A DNA stretch of 64,000 nt from Rhizobiaceae bacterium (lineage in GTDB: Bacteria; Pseudomonadota; Alphaproteobacteria; Rhizobiales; Rhizobiaceae), in assembly GCA_023953905.1 (NCBI GenBank), contig JAMLJA010000005.1:1-64000 (forward strand), read 5' to 3'. Below the pieces are notes generated by a model. The model made no database searches, had not been told where the DNA came from, and worked only from the letters and a program-made list of their open reading frames with translations. How positions within the stretch are numbered: the first letter of the stretch is position 1; the number at the start of each line of letters is the position of its first letter. Below are positions 19,502 to 29,529 of this stretch, piece by piece. The position numbers and the translations under genes were made by a program.

Positions 19502-20494
19502 GTGACCGCGACACTTCTAGACGTGGCGCGGCTCGCTCAGGTGAGCGAAGCGACGGCTTCCCGCGTGCTGCGCGACAAGGGGCCGATTTCCCGGCAGGCG
19601 CGGGAAAGCGTTCTCGCTGCCGTCGAGAAGCTGGGCTACCTGCCGAACAGGGCTGCCGGTGCGCTCGCCTCGGCTGCATCCCCGCTGGTCGGCGTGATCC
19701 TCCCGTCAATGACCAACATTGTCTTCCCGGAGGTACTGCGGGGCATCAATGCCGGGCTGGCTGGAACCGGTTATCAGGCTCTGGTCGGCATCACCGACTA
19801 TGATCTGTCTGTCGAGCAGTCCCTTGTCACATCGCTGCTCGCATGGAGCCCTGCTGCGATCATCACCACCGGCTTTCATCACACGGAATCGACCCGTCGC
19901 AGGCTTGGCCAGGGCAAAGCGCGGGTCGTGGAATTGATGGATATAGATGCGGAGCCCATCGATATTGCGGTGGGTCTCTCTCACCGAAAGGCGGGAGAAG
20001 CTGTGGCGCGCCATCTCTTCGAAAAGGGTTATCGGCGGTTTGGTTATGTCGGCCATGACTGGAACTCGGATCGCCGCGCTCGTCTGCGATACGACGGTCT
20101 GTGCGGTGAGCTCGCCCGCAACGGACTCGAACTGGTCGATCAGACGCTCTTTGACGGATTGAGCTCGGTCGGCGCCGGACGCGAGATGCTCGCGCGCCTG
20201 CTCCGGCGCCGCTCCGATCTGGATATCGTGGTGTTTTCCAACGACGATATGGCGCTTGGAGGCCTGTTTCACTGCCTCGCCACCGGCATTAGGGTCAAGC
20301 AGGAGCTCTCGCTGTTTGGTTTCAACGGTCTGGAGATAGGCGATGTGGCGCCTCTGCGCTTATCCACGCTGCGCTCAAATCGCTTTCTCATCGGCAAGAC
20401 GGCGGTAGAGGCCATTTTCGAGCCCAGAAGCAGTCTTCACACGAAGGTGGTGCACGACACTGGCTTTGAGATCATTGAAGGCGAAACGGCTTGA
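19502..20494 (+). CDS. LacI-family transcriptional regulator of tetronate catabolism
   Basis: Encodes about 330 residues. The N-terminal helix-turn-helix TLLDVARLAQVSEATASRVLRDKG and hinge GYLPNRAAGALAS are classical, followed by a periplasmic-binding-protein-like sensor domain (LVGVILPSMTNIVFPEVLRGI to the end). GTG 19502 follows GAGG by 9 nt; a TTG at 19481 is an in-frame alternative. It is 26 nt from otnK and divergent from ltnD-otnI, so it is presumably the local repressor, with a C4 sugar acid as inducer. It resembles GntR (gluconate) subfamily members in general layout. Confidence 0.9.
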   Translation: MTATLLDVARLAQVSEATASRVLRDKGPISRQARESVLAAVEKLGYLPNRAAGALASAASPLVGVILPSMTNIVFPEVLRGINAGLAGTGYQALVGITDYDLSVEQSLVTSLLAWSPAAIITTGFHHTESTRRRLGQGKARVVELMDIDAEPIDIAVGLSHRKAGEAVARHLFEKGYRRFGYVGHDWNSDRRARLRYDGLCGELARNGLELVDQTLFDGLSSVGAGREMLARLLRRRSDLDIVVFSNDDMALGGLFHCLATGIRVKQELSLFGFNGLEIGDVAPLRLSTLRSNRFLIGKTAVEAIFEPRSSLHTKVVHDTGFEIIEGETA

Positions 20495-20520
20495 TGGAAA
20501 GCAATTGAGGAGGATGACGC

Positions 20521-21777
20521 ATGTTGCTGGGTGCCGTAGCTGATGATTTGACGGGCGCGACAGATCTTTGCCTGATGCTCACCCGAGAGGGCATGCGAAC
20601 GGTGCAGGTGATCGGCGTTCCCGATGCCGGTTTCGATTTCACCGATGCCGATGCAGTGGTCGTCGCGCTGAAATCGCGAACGATCGAGCCCGAAAGAGCC
20701 ATCGACCTGTCCCGCCGCGCCGCGCAGGCTCTGCTCGATGCTGGCGCACATCAGCTCATATTCAAATACTGCTCGACCTTCGACTCAACGCCAAAGGGGA
20801 ACATCGGACCGGTTGCCGACGCACTGCTCGACCTCGTGGGAGAGAGCGCCGCAATCGTCTGTCCAGCCTTTCCGGAAAATGGCCGCACCATCTACCAAGG
20901 CCATCTGTTCGTGGGCAATCTGCTTCTGTCTGATAGTCCGATGCGCCATCACCCGCTTACACCGATGACGGATTCAAGCCTGGTCAGGGTGCTGCAGGCG
21001 CAGACGGATCGCACGGTCGGGCTGATTCCGCACGCGACTGTTCGAAAGGGGGCAACCGCAATCCGGGCGGCCATCAGTGAGGCGGCCGATCGTGGCGAGT
21101 CGCTGCTGGTGGTTGATGCAGTTGCAAATGATGAGCTGCGCGCGATCGGCGAAGCGGTTTCAGACATGAAGCTGATCACGGGAGGATCAGGTATTGCGCT
21201 TGGGTTGCCGGAAAATTTCCGTCGCGCGGGTCAACTCGATAGCGCGCGTTCTTCACATCATTTCAATGCGCCTGAAGGCCGGTCCGTGGCTTTGGCAGGC
21301 TCCTGCTCGGAAGCGACGCGCCGGCAGGTGAAAGGCGCCATGGAACGCGGCATGCCTGCGCTCAAGATCGATCCAATCGAGATCGGGCAGGGCGCAACGA
21401 CGATAGAGGATGTGGTTGCGTGGGTGCGATCCCAAGAGGCGACCGCCCTGGTCTACTCGAGTACCGATCCGCAAGAGGTCCGCTCCGCACAGGAACAATT
21501 GGGACCTCATGCTGGCGAGGTCGTCGAGCAATTCCTGGCCGGAGTAGCCGTTGCGCTTAGGGATGATGGCTACAGGCGCTTTGTCGTGGCCGGCGGCGAG
21601 ACGTCCGGCGCCGTGGTGCAGGCGCTGGGCGTGAATGCACTGGAAATAGGTGCCGAGATCGATCCGGGTGTGCCTTGGACGCTCAGTCTGAGCGACGATC
21701 AACCGATCTCGCTGGCGCTCAAATCCGGCAATTTCGGTGCGGAAGACTTCTTCATCAAGGCTTGGAACGCACTATGA
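20521..21777 (+). CDS. otnK: 3-oxo-tetronate kinase
   Basis: Encodes 418 residues of the four-carbon acid sugar kinase family (DUF1537). The N-terminal substrate segment LLGAVADDLTGATDLCLMLTREGM and KYCSTFDSTPKGNIGPVADAL, and the C-terminal nucleotide segment FVVAGGETSGAVVQALGV are family signatures. OtnK phosphorylates 3-oxo-tetronate to its 4-phosphate. GAGGA precedes the ATG by 6 nt. The stop overlaps otnC as ATGA at 21774-21777. Confidence 0.93.
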   Translation: MLLGAVADDLTGATDLCLMLTREGMRTVQVIGVPDAGFDFTDADAVVVALKSRTIEPERAIDLSRRAAQALLDAGAHQLIFKYCSTFDSTPKGNIGPVADALLDLVGESAAIVCPAFPENGRTIYQGHLFVGNLLLSDSPMRHHPLTPMTDSSLVRVLQAQTDRTVGLIPHATVRKGATAIRAAISEAADRGESLLVVDAVANDELRAIGEAVSDMKLITGGSGIALGLPENFRRAGQLDSARSSHHFNAPEGRSVALAGSCSEATRRQVKGAMERGMPALKIDPIEIGQGATTIEDVVAWVRSQEATALVYSSTDPQEVRSAQEQLGPHAGEVVEQFLAGVAVALRDDGYRRFVVAGGETSGAVVQALGVNALEIGAEIDPGVPWTLSLSDDQPISLALKSGNFGAEDFFIKAWNAL

Positions 21778-22427
21778 CGGCACCCACGATTTCCGAAAGC
21801 ACGCGGGCGCGCGACGAGATCGTTGCGGTTGGCAAATCCCTGTTCGATCGATCGCTGACATTTGGATCGACAGGCAATATCAGCGTCAGACTGTCAAACG
21901 GCGACATGCTGATGACGCCGACCAATGCGTCCCTTGGCGATCTCGATCCTGCGCGACTGTCTCGACTTGACGCGAGCGGCGCACATGTGGACGGCGATAA
22001 GCCGACGAAGGAAGCGTTTCTGCATCAGTGCATGTACTGCGCGGGCAAGGGGCGAGGGGCCGTGGTGCATCTGCACTGCACAAATGCGGTTGCCGTCAGC
22101 ATGCTGGAGGGTGTGGACCCTGAGAACGTGCTTCCACCATTGACGGCCTATTATGTGATGCGCGTAGGGTCCATGCCTCTGGTGCCCTATTTCCCACCGG
22201 GTGATGAGGCGCTTGCGAGGGCTGTCGCGGAACGCGCTGGAAAGAGCCACGCGGTGCTGCTGGCCAATCACGGGCCGGTTGTTGCCGGCAAAACGCTGCG
22301 CGACGCGCAATACGCGTCCGAGGAACTCGAAGAGACGGCAAAGCTCTACCTCTTGACGTCCGGCCACAGGATCAGACCGCTGACCGATGAACAGGCAGCC
22401 GCGTTGAGACCCAAGCCGGGGTCCTAG
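21774..22427 (+). CDS. otnC: 3-oxo-tetronate 4-phosphate decarboxylase
   Basis: Encodes 217 residues of the class II aldolase/adducin family. Metal-ligand histidines lie in VVHLHCTNAVAVS near residue 100 and a further one in LLANHGPVVAGKTL near residue 165; the phosphate segment SLTFGSTGNISVRL is at the N terminus. It decarboxylates 3-oxo-tetronate 4-phosphate to dihydroxyacetone phosphate, completing the route begun by LtnD, OtnI and OtnK. No transporter gene is linked, so uptake must be encoded elsewhere. The terminator downstream is split by an insertion sequence. Confidence 0.92.
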   Translation: MTAPTISESTRARDEIVAVGKSLFDRSLTFGSTGNISVRLSNGDMLMTPTNASLGDLDPARLSRLDASGAHVDGDKPTKEAFLHQCMYCAGKGRGAVVHLHCTNAVAVSMLEGVDPENVLPPLTAYYVMRVGSMPLVPYFPPGDEALARAVAERAGKSHAVLLANHGPVVAGKTLRDAQYASEELEETAKLYLLTSGHRIRPLTDEQAAALRPKPGS

Positions 22428-22482
22428 ACGAGAGAGGCCAGTGGTCTTGCCTCGCAATCCCGATCCAAAATGCCCCTAAACA

Positions 22483-22491
22483 CAAAGCCCC
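22483..22491. terminator. Left arm of terminator split by the IS
   Basis: CAAAGCCCC here is the exact reverse complement of GGGGCTTTG at 23933-23941, beyond the IS; A-rich sequence flanks this arm and T-rich sequence the other. Joined without the IS they form a 9-bp stem with a short GC-rich loop and a T-rich tail, a bidirectional terminator between convergent otnC and glnA. Confidence 0.6.
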
Positions 22492-22543
22492 GGCGCGGGT
22501 GAACTGACCCCCGAAAGTTGGACACAACCTTCGGGGGTTTTGC

Positions 22544-23065
22544 ATGTCCAAACACAGTGCGCGTTTCAAGCGCTCGGTTGTCGATAGCTATTTGTGCGGG
22601 GATGAAAGCTACGCGAGTGCTGGGTGGAAGCGCGGAGTTGACGCGGCGACCGTGCGCAAGTGGGTTGCTTTGTACCAGTCGCATGGCGATGCGGGGCTGT
22701 CGGGCAAATACGGTCGTTACGACGCGGCGTTCAAGCTGTCGGTGCTTGAGCGGATGTTGGGAGAAGGCCTGTCGTATCGGCAGACGGCGGCGCTGTTCAA
22801 TATCCGCAATGCCAGTTGCGTTGCGGGCTGGGAGAAGCGCTATGATGCGGGCGGGATAGAGGCGCTCGGCCCACGTCCCAGAGGACGCCCCATGTCGAAG
22901 CCGCCGACCCCCGCAGTGCCTGTTGCAGCCAGTGATGAGGCCAAAAGCCGTGAAGAACTGTTGGCCGAACTGAAGCAATTGCGGATGGAGAACGCCTACC
23001 TAAAAAAACTGAAGGCCTTAACGCAGGAACAAGCGCCCAAAAAGCGCAAGCTGTCCAGGCGTTAA
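22544..23065 (+). CDS. IS3-family transposase OrfA
   Basis: Encodes 173 residues. Two helix-turn-helix segments (FKRSVVDSYLCGDESYASAGWKRGVDAATVRKWVALYQ and LGEGLSYRQTAALFNIRNASCVAGWEKRYD) bind the IS ends, and a C-terminal leucine-rich coiled coil (EELLAELKQLRMENAYLKKLKAL) lies before the frameshift site. The layout is that of the IS150 group. A complete intact frame suggests the element may be active. Confidence 0.92.
   Translation: MSKHSARFKRSVVDSYLCGDESYASAGWKRGVDAATVRKWVALYQSHGDAGLSGKYGRYDAAFKLSVLERMLGEGLSYRQTAALFNIRNASCVAGWEKRYDAGGIEALGPRPRGRPMSKPPTPAVPVAASDEAKSREELLAELKQLRMENAYLKKLKALTQEQAPKKRKLSRR
23002..23008 (+). other. Programmed -1 frameshift site A_AAA_AAA of the IS
   Basis: In the orfA frame the bases read CTA AAA AAA CTG. 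Slipping back one base enters the orfB frame, which is open without a stop from here through the nominal TTG start of orfB at 23071, so a fused OrfAB transposase can be made. IS150-group elements are known to use such sites. Confidence 0.75.
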
Positions 23066-23070
23066 GGCCG

Positions 23071-23898
23071 TTGCACCCGCTTGAAGGCTTGCTGGAACTG
23101 GCGAAGCTGCCGCGCAGCACGTTCTATTACAGACAAAAGGCCGCCTCGCGCCCGGACCGCCATGCGGCGCTGAAGGAGGCGATCAAGGCCGTCTTCGACA
23201 GCCACAAGGGCCGCTACGGCTATCGCCGGGTGACCGCGCAACTGCGCCAGTCGGGCCGGCGCGTCAACCACAAGACCGTCCAGAGCCTGATGGCCGGGAT
23301 GGGATTGAAGTCGCTGGTCAGGCCGAAGAAGTATCGTTCCTACAGAGGCGAGGTTGGGCGGACCGCTCCCGATCTGTTGCAGCGCAAGTTCAGCGCAGAG
23401 CGCGCCAACCGCAAATGGGTGACCGACGTGACGGAGTTCAGCGTGGCCGGCGACAAACTCTACCTGTCTCCCGTCATGGATCTCTACAATGGCGAGATCC
23501 TCGCGTTCGAAACCTCACGAAGGCCGCTGTTCAAGCTGGTGGACAATATGCTGACCAAAGCCTTCGCCAGGCTCGATGAGGACGAACGGCCGATCCTGCA
23601 TTCCGATCAGGGATGGCAATACCAGATGCCGGCATTCCAGCGCAGGCTGGAAGCCAGAGGCCTTGCACAGAGCATGTCACGCAAAGGCAATTGCCTCGAC
23701 AACGCACCGATGGAGAGCTTCTTTGCCACGCTCAAGTCCGAGCTCTTCCATCCCGAACGGTTCGAAACCATCCAAAGCCTCGATACGGCCATCGTGCGCT
23801 ACATCGACTACTACAACCAACGCCGCATCAAATTGAAACTGAAAGGGCTGAGCCCCGTGCAATACAGAACCCAGCCCTTAAATCTACCAGATCAATGA
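23071..23898 (+). CDS. IS3-family transposase OrfB (integrase core)
   Basis: Encodes 275 residues from the nominal TTG; in practice expressed as the -1 frameshift fusion with OrfA. An HTH_21-like region (HKGRYGYRRVTAQLRQSGRRVNHKTVQ) precedes the rve integrase core with the DDE triad: Asp in WVTDVTEFSV, Asp in ILHSDQGWQYQ and Glu in NAPMESFFATLKSE. The frame is intact to the C terminus (YIDYYNQRRIKLKLKGLSPVQYR), next to the right inverted repeat. Confidence 0.93.
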   Translation: MHPLEGLLELAKLPRSTFYYRQKAASRPDRHAALKEAIKAVFDSHKGRYGYRRVTAQLRQSGRRVNHKTVQSLMAGMGLKSLVRPKKYRSYRGEVGRTAPDLLQRKFSAERANRKWVTDVTEFSVAGDKLYLSPVMDLYNGEILAFETSRRPLFKLVDNMLTKAFARLDEDERPILHSDQGWQYQMPAFQRRLEARGLAQSMSRKGNCLDNAPMESFFATLKSELFHPERFETIQSLDTAIVRYIDYYNQRRIKLKLKGLSPVQYRTQPLNLPDQ

Positions 23899-23932
23899 AC
23901 CGTCCAACTTTATGGGGTCAGTTCAGAGGGGC

Positions 23933-23948
23933 GGGGCTTTGCTTGTTT
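23933..23948. terminator. Right arm and T-rich tail of the split terminator
   Basis: GGGGCTTTG (23933-23941) followed by CTTGTTT pairs with 22483-22491 on the far side of the IS. With 1.4 kb of IS between the arms the hairpin cannot form normally, so read-through between otnC, the IS and the glnA side is possible. Confidence 0.6.
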
Positions 23949-23975
23949 CAGAAATGTCAGTCCTAAGCGCGTCGC

Positions 23976-25385
23976 TTAGACCGAGTAGTACATGTCGAAT
24001 TCAACCGGGTGCGGCGTCATTTCGTAGCGCATCACTTCGGCCATCTTCAGCTCGATGAAGGCATCGATCTGGTCGTCGTCGAAAACGCCGCCGGCCTTGA
24101 GGAAGCCGCGATCCTTGTCGAGGCTCTGAAGCGCTTCGCGCAGTGAGCCCGAGACGGTTGGTATCTTCTTCAATTCCTTCGCGGGGAGATCGTAGAGATC
24201 CTTGTCCATGGCCTGACCGGGATGGATCTTGTTTTTGATGCCGTCGAGACCGGCCATCAGCATCGCCGCGAAAGCCAGGTATGGATTGGCTGTCGGATCG
24301 GGGAACCGAACCTCGACGCGCTTGGACTTCGGTGACGATCCAAACGGGATGCGGCAGGAAGCCGAGCGGTTGCGAGCCGAGTAGGCCAGCAGAACCGGAG
24401 CCTCGTAGCCGGGCACAAGACGCTTGTAGGAGTTGGTCGACGGGTTGGTGAAGGCATTGATCGCCTTGGCGTGCTTGATGATGCCGCCGATGTAGAAGAG
24501 GCAGCTCTCGGACAGGCCTGCATATTCATTGCCGGCAAAGGTCGGCTTGCCACCCTTCCAGATCGACTGGTGGACGTGCATGCCCGAGCCGTTGTCGCCG
24601 AAGATCGGCTTCGGCATGAAGGTTGCCGTTTTGCCATAGGCATTGGCGACCTGATGCACCACATACTTGAAGATCTGCATCTTGTCGGCGTTGCGGACGA
24701 GAGTGTCGAACTTGATCCCAAGCTCATGCTGGGCGGCAGCCACTTCGTGGTGGTGCTTTTCGGTGCGCACGCCCATCTCGGTCAGCACGGTTAGCATTTC
24801 AGACCGCATGTCCTGAAGCGAGTCGACCGGCGGGACCGGGAAATAGCCGCCCTTGACGCGCGGACGGTGGCCAAGATTGCCCGTTTCGTAGTCGGTGTCG
24901 TCGTTTGAAGGCAGTTCCGACGAATCCAGCTTAAAGCCCGTATTGTAGGGATCGGCCTTGTACTTCACGTCGTCGAACACGAAAAACTCAGCTTCGGGGC
25001 CGACATAAATCGTATCGCCGACGCCTTCCGACTTCATATAGGCCTCGGCCTTCTTGGCCGTTCCGCGCGGATCGCGATTGTACGCCTCGCCCGATACCGG
25101 ATCGAGGATGTCGCACATGACGACCATGGTCGACTGCGCGAAAAAGGGGTCCATATGGACAGTGTCGGTATCCGGCATCAGTACCATGTCGGACTCGTTG
25201 ATGGCCTTCCAGCCGCCGATCGAAGAACCGTCGAACATGACGCCATCGGCGAACATGTCTTCATCGACCTCGACGACATCCATCGTCACATGCTGCATCT
25301 TGCCCTTTGGGTCGGTGAAGCGCAGGTCAACGAACTTAACGTCGTTGTCCTTGATCTGCTTCATAATGTCATTGGCTGTCGTCAT
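23976..25385 (-). CDS. glnA: Glutamine synthetase type I
   Basis: Encodes 469 residues of the dodecameric GSI that makes glutamine from glutamate and ammonia. Active-site segments are visible: [11 protein letters not shown] near residue 130, [21 protein letters not shown] near residue 260 and [12 protein letters not shown] near residue 340. The adenylylation Tyr is in [11 protein letters not shown] near residue 398, so it should be controlled by GlnE. It starts 48 nt after the glnB stop, which fits glnB-glnA co-transcription. Confidence 0.98.
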   Translation of the reverse strand: MTTANDIMKQIKDNDVKFVDLRFTDPKGKMQHVTMDVVEVDEDMFADGVMFDGSSIGGWKAINESDMVLMPDTDTVHMDPFFAQSTMVVMCDILDPVSGEAYNRDPRGTAKKAEAYMKSEGVGDTIYVGPEAEFFVFDDVKYKADPYNTGFKLDSSELPSNDDTDYETGNLGHRPRVKGGYFPVPPVDSLQDMRSEMLTVLTEMGVRTEKHHHEVAAAQHELGIKFDTLVRNADKMQIFKYVVHQVANAYGKTATFMPKPIFGDNGSGMHVHQSIWKGGKPTFAGNEYAGLSESCLFYIGGIIKHAKAINAFTNPSTNSYKRLVPGYEAPVLLAYSARNRSASCRIPFGSSPKSKRVEVRFPDPTANPYLAFAAMLMAGLDGIKNKIHPGQAMDKDLYDLPAKELKKIPTVSGSLREALQSLDKDRGFLKAGGVFDDDQIDAFIELKMAEVMRYEMTPHPVEFDMYYSV

Positions 25386-25433
25386 CTGCGTTTCCTTTGA
25401 ACTTACCCTTTTTATCGCCCTGACGCTTGTTCG

Positions 25434-26113
<680 letters not shown>

Positions 26114-27640
26114 ATGACACAACTTGTCTCGCCGGAGGAAATGGCCAAGGCGGATCGACTGACGATCGAAGCTGGGATTTTCAGCGGGATCGAGCTGATG
26201 CGCAGGGCTGGGGCAGAGGTCGTTGCAGCCATACTTGCGCGCTTTCCCGAATTTGATCGTGTTCAGGTCCTGTGCGGGCCGGGCAACAATGGCGGAGATG
26301 GGTACGTCGTTGCGGAGTTGCTCCGGCGAACGGGCGTGAATGTCTCGGTTTATGTGTCAGGATCGCCAAAGGCATGCAGCGACGCCGCTTTGGCAGCAAA
26401 CGAGTGCGCGCTCGATCCAATTCCTCTTGCGGAATTCGAGCCGGACGCAAGCGGCATCGTTGTCGATGCTCTATTTGGCGCTGGCTTAGCGCGAGCGATT
26501 GACGGGGATGCGTTGCGCGCCATTCAGTTGACGAACGAGTCAGCCGCGCGCGTGATGTCCGTTGATCTGCCAAGTGGCGTTTCTGGCGCCACGGGGCAAA
26601 TTCTCGGAAGCGCGTTTGAAGCCGACCTGACCGTGACATTCGCCCGAAAGAAGCCCGGCCATTTATTGACGCCGGGAAGGGGCATGTGCGGCGACCTAGT
26701 GGTTGCCGACATAGGCATTCCCGACGCCATCATTGCCGGGCTCGGCGTGAAAACCCACGAGAACTCACCTTCACTCTGGGAGGACAGCTATCCGTCGCCC
26801 GAGACCGACGCCCATAAATATTCCCGTGGACATGTGGCCGTTTGTTCAGGCGATGCGGAAGCTACAGGAGCGGCGCGATTGTCCGCAATGGCTGCGGCCC
26901 GCATTGGTGCAGGCGCGGTGACGGTGCTGTCGCCCTCAGGAGCGGTTGCGGTGAATGCAGCGCATCTCACATCGATCATGCTGAAGAGGGCCGATTCGGT
27001 CGCTGACATCCTCGCCTTTGCGCGTGAGCGGAAGCCGCAGGCTCTCGTTTATGGTCCCGGCCTGTCGCCGGAGGCGCATACGGGCGTGTCCCTGATGCAG
27101 ATGCTTGACGGGTGGCCGCAACCGCTTGCGGCAGTGGTCGATGCGAGCGCCTTGACGTCACTCGCGCGGAAGCCGGAGCTGTTCATGGTCCCAGCACGCA
27201 GCCGTCGAGGACCATTGGTCATCACGCCACACGAAGGCGAGTTCAAGCGGCTGTTTCCTGATCTGTCGGCAGACAAGATCCCGTCAAAACTCGAACGCGC
27301 GCGTCTGGCAGCGGCACGGGTAGACGCGGTGGTTGTCTACAAGGGGCCTGATACCGTGATTGCGGCGGCTGACGGGCGCGCCGCCATCAACAGCAACGGC
27401 GTTCCCTTACTGGCCACGGCGGGTTCTGGCGACGTGTTGTCGGGTTTCATCGCGGGTTTGCTTGCGCAGGGTGCTCAGGCTTTTGAGGCAGCGTGTGCCG
27501 CCGTCTGGATACATGCAGAGGCTGCCCGGGAGTTTGGTCCGGGACTTATTGCCGAGGATTTGCCGATGGCGATCTTACCTGTAGTTCAGCGGCTCAAGCT
27601 TCGAATTGGTCAGCATCGCGACTGTCCCACCGGCTACTGA
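26114..27640 (+). CDS. nnrDE: Bifunctional NAD(P)H-hydrate epimerase / ADP-dependent dehydratase
   Basis: Encodes 508 residues. It repairs damaged NADHX and NADPHX. The N-terminal epimerase half (about 1-215) shows LCGPGNNGGDGYVVAELLRR; the C-terminal ribokinase-like dehydratase half shows LVITPHEGEFKRLFPD and the anion-hole/catalytic segment LLATAGSGDVLSGFIAGLLAQG near residue 435. GGAGGA lies 5-10 nt before the ATG at a good distance. It is divergent from glnB and its last 7 nt overlap the end of the convergent acyltransferase gene. Confidence 0.95.
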   Translation: MTQLVSPEEMAKADRLTIEAGIFSGIELMRRAGAEVVAAILARFPEFDRVQVLCGPGNNGGDGYVVAELLRRTGVNVSVYVSGSPKACSDAALAANECALDPIPLAEFEPDASGIVVDALFGAGLARAIDGDALRAIQLTNESAARVMSVDLPSGVSGATGQILGSAFEADLTVTFARKKPGHLLTPGRGMCGDLVVADIGIPDAIIAGLGVKTHENSPSLWEDSYPSPETDAHKYSRGHVAVCSGDAEATGAARLSAMAAARIGAGAVTVLSPSGAVAVNAAHLTSIMLKRADSVADILAFARERKPQALVYGPGLSPEAHTGVSLMQMLDGWPQPLAAVVDASALTSLARKPELFMVPARSRRGPLVITPHEGEFKRLFPDLSADKIPSKLERARLAAARVDAVVVYKGPDTVIAAADGRAAINSNGVPLLATAGSGDVLSGFIAGLLAQGAQAFEAACAAVWIHAEAAREFGPGLIAEDLPMAILPVVQRLKLRIGQHRDCPTGY

Positions 27641-28857
27641 GCGGGATCTGTCTCAACCAGCCGACGCCGGAGATAGGAAACGAAATCGTCAAACCGGCCG
27701 TTGCTTGCGACAGCCGCCGGCAAGTTGATGTTCAGTTCAATGCCCGCATCCGTTCCCATCACGCCGACCATTCCGGGATGATTCCCAAAACCGAAATACC
27801 GTCGCAACTGAAATCCGTCGAAACTGAACTGATCGCGGTCGACATGACCAACCTTGGAGACCATGGCCGTGTGCATTGGAGACGTCAGCAGTTTCTTGCG
27901 TCCGCCTTTGTCCATAATGCGGTCGAGCCACTTGAATGGAATGAGTTTGAGGATTGACGCCATCCTAATATGGTACGCTTCCTTCTTTTCACTCAGCAAA
28001 GCTCTGAGTTTTTGTCTGAACTCATCGGGACCTTCACCCTTCTTCATCGGGACAAACAGCATTCCGGTGTAGTTGGCGGTGCTTAGAATACCTGGCACGT
28101 GTCGTCTCAGGTCGACCGGAACGGCTATCAACGCGTCCCGGGAACTGTGACGGTGCGTATATTCGGCAATCGCGGCTGCAAGTCGGCCAACGATGTTGCT
28201 TGTGCTGCCTTCAATCACCACCGTGCGAGATTCTATTGTCGTATCGTTTCCCCGCGCGTCCCCGGTCGGCCAATCTATCCGCCGATCATGCTTGGAGGGC
28301 TTGGGTGGCGCGACTTTTCGCATGATGTCGAGCGCGCTGAACTCCGCATTGCTTCCCATCAAAGGCTCTCCGCGCAGTGCGCGAAACAGCTCGGAAAGGA
28401 AATGATAGGCACCCATACCGTCCATCACAGCATGGGAAGCACGAAACACAACGAGAGGTCCTATTGGCGAGCGCTTGACCAGAATGAGTTCCGCCGCGGG
28501 TCCCTCGATCAGATCCAACTGCTCCGCATTTATGAAATCGCTGTTGGTTTTCCCGCTGCCATCCCACAGGATCTCCTCGACGACACGCAAGCGAGGCGGC
28601 GCGCCATCATCTGTCCACTGAGCCCAGAAAAGTGCGCCCTTTATACGCAGGCGACTTCCGGAGTTGGCGGCCGACGCACGGTCCAGTGCGCGTTGCCAAA
28701 CATCTGTATCAAATCCTGGCGTGTCACCTTGCAGGACGAAGGTGACATTCATGGGCGCGTGCCCATTGCCCGAAGTGCCCGCTGCTGCGAAAAAATACTC
28801 GTATGGGGTCAGACGCCATCCGACCTTTGCATTTGGGGTAAGTTTGAGTTCCGCCAT
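27634..28857 (-). CDS. Condensation-domain-like (CoA-dependent) acyltransferase
   Basis: Encodes about 407 residues. The motif FRASHAVMDGMGAYHFL near residue 155 matches the HxxxDG active site of the chloramphenicol-acetyltransferase/condensation superfamily (wax ester synthases, PapA-type and NRPS condensation domains), with Ser in place of the first of the paired His. A second segment near the C terminus (YFGFGNHPGMVGVMGTDAGIELNINLP) resembles the bridging DFGWG-like region. No NRPS or PKS gene is nearby, so it is probably a stand-alone alcohol or peptide acyltransferase. ATG 28857 was chosen; the frame stays open to 28911. Confidence 0.65.
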   Translation of the reverse strand: MAELKLTPNAKVGWRLTPYEYFFAAAGTSGNGHAPMNVTFVLQGDTPGFDTDVWQRALDRASAANSGSRLRIKGALFWAQWTDDGAPPRLRVVEEILWDGSGKTNSDFINAEQLDLIEGPAAELILVKRSPIGPLVVFRASHAVMDGMGAYHFLSELFRALRGEPLMGSNAEFSALDIMRKVAPPKPSKHDRRIDWPTGDARGNDTTIESRTVVIEGSTSNIVGRLAAAIAEYTHRHSSRDALIAVPVDLRRHVPGILSTANYTGMLFVPMKKGEGPDEFRQKLRALLSEKKEAYHIRMASILKLIPFKWLDRIMDKGGRKKLLTSPMHTAMVSKVGHVDRDQFSFDGFQLRRYFGFGNHPGMVGVMGTDAGIELNINLPAAVASNGRFDDFVSYLRRRLVETDPAQ

Positions 28858-29043
28858 ATCCACACACCCCGATGTCCAACCCGGCGGCTGAATCACCCCG
28901 AGCAGATACATCCACGGTCAGTCTGGCAGATCTGCGTACTGCGTTACCGTAGAAAAATCCCAAGCCACCTGAAAACCTCTATTGAGCACTATCCTACCCA
29001 GTGCAAGCACTTCTGCTACGTTTGACGACGACCGTCAGCGCTT

Positions 29044-29529
29044 TCAGATTCTGAAGTTCCAGTAGAGGCAAGCCAGCGTGACAACCACGAGAAGCACCAG
29101 GCCAATGGTCCGAGTGAGGACGTTGCGCCTGAATGCATCCAGGAACTGATAGGACACGATTATTGCCACGGCAAAAACAAACTGCCAGTCGAGAAGGGCA
29201 CGCAACGCGCCCGTTCCGCCAAAAGCTGCACGGGCAATTTGTACGCCGACAATAGTGGCGAGAAGCACAACCGAAGTGAAATATGCGGGGCTGGTGGCAT
29301 TTGCGTAAATGAAACCAGCAGGCCGGGCCGGCATGAGCAGAGTCAATGCTGCCGCAAAGGCATATATTGCGCACAGCGGAATGAAGGTCGCTGCGTTCGC
29401 CAGGCCATCGAGCCGTGACAGCCCCACCAGCCCGTGCGGATACCCCTTGTTCTGGACCGCGATGCTGAGCGACGCCAGCAGAGCAACGAGAATCATCGCC
29501 AACAGAAATGCGGTCGCGGTCTGTTTCAT
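29044..29529 (-). CDS. Small multi-pass membrane protein of unknown function
   Basis: Encodes 161 residues beginning MKQTATAFLLAMILVALLASLSIAV. About four to five hydrophobic helices are visible, near residues 5-25, 48-68, 80-105, 118-135 and 140-158. I do not recognise a family. It is on the same strand as the acyltransferase, about 186 nt upstream of it, so co-transcription is possible. Confidence 0.6.
   Translation of the reverse strand: MKQTATAFLLAMILVALLASLSIAVQNKGYPHGLVGLSRLDGLANAATFIPLCAIYAFAAALTLLMPARPAGFIYANATSPAYFTSVVLLATIVGVQIARAAFGGTGALRALLDWQFVFAVAIIVSYQFLDAFRRNVLTRTIGLVLLVVVTLACLYWNFRI

Larger units (their letters stand above)
22500..23925 (+). mobile_element. IS3-family element, IS150-like
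   Basis: The element is 1426 bp with 24-bp terminal inverted repeats differing at two positions: left 22500-22523 and right 23902-23925, pattern TGAACTGACCCC, 2 variable bases, AAAGTTGGAC. It holds two consecutive frames, orfA and orfB, with an A7 slippery site between. No 3-4 bp target duplication is visible (GGG before, GAG after). It sits between otnC and glnA in the loop of a terminator. Confidence 0.92.

Noticed and set aside
22500..23925. Target-site duplication of the IS
   Set aside because: The 3-4 bp on each side (GGG and GAG) do not match, and shifting the ends by one base does not create a match.
28099..29025. Forward ORF of about 308 codons opposite the acyltransferase
   Set aside because: Antisense shadow of a better-supported gene with an active-site motif; translation looks random and Cys/Arg rich.
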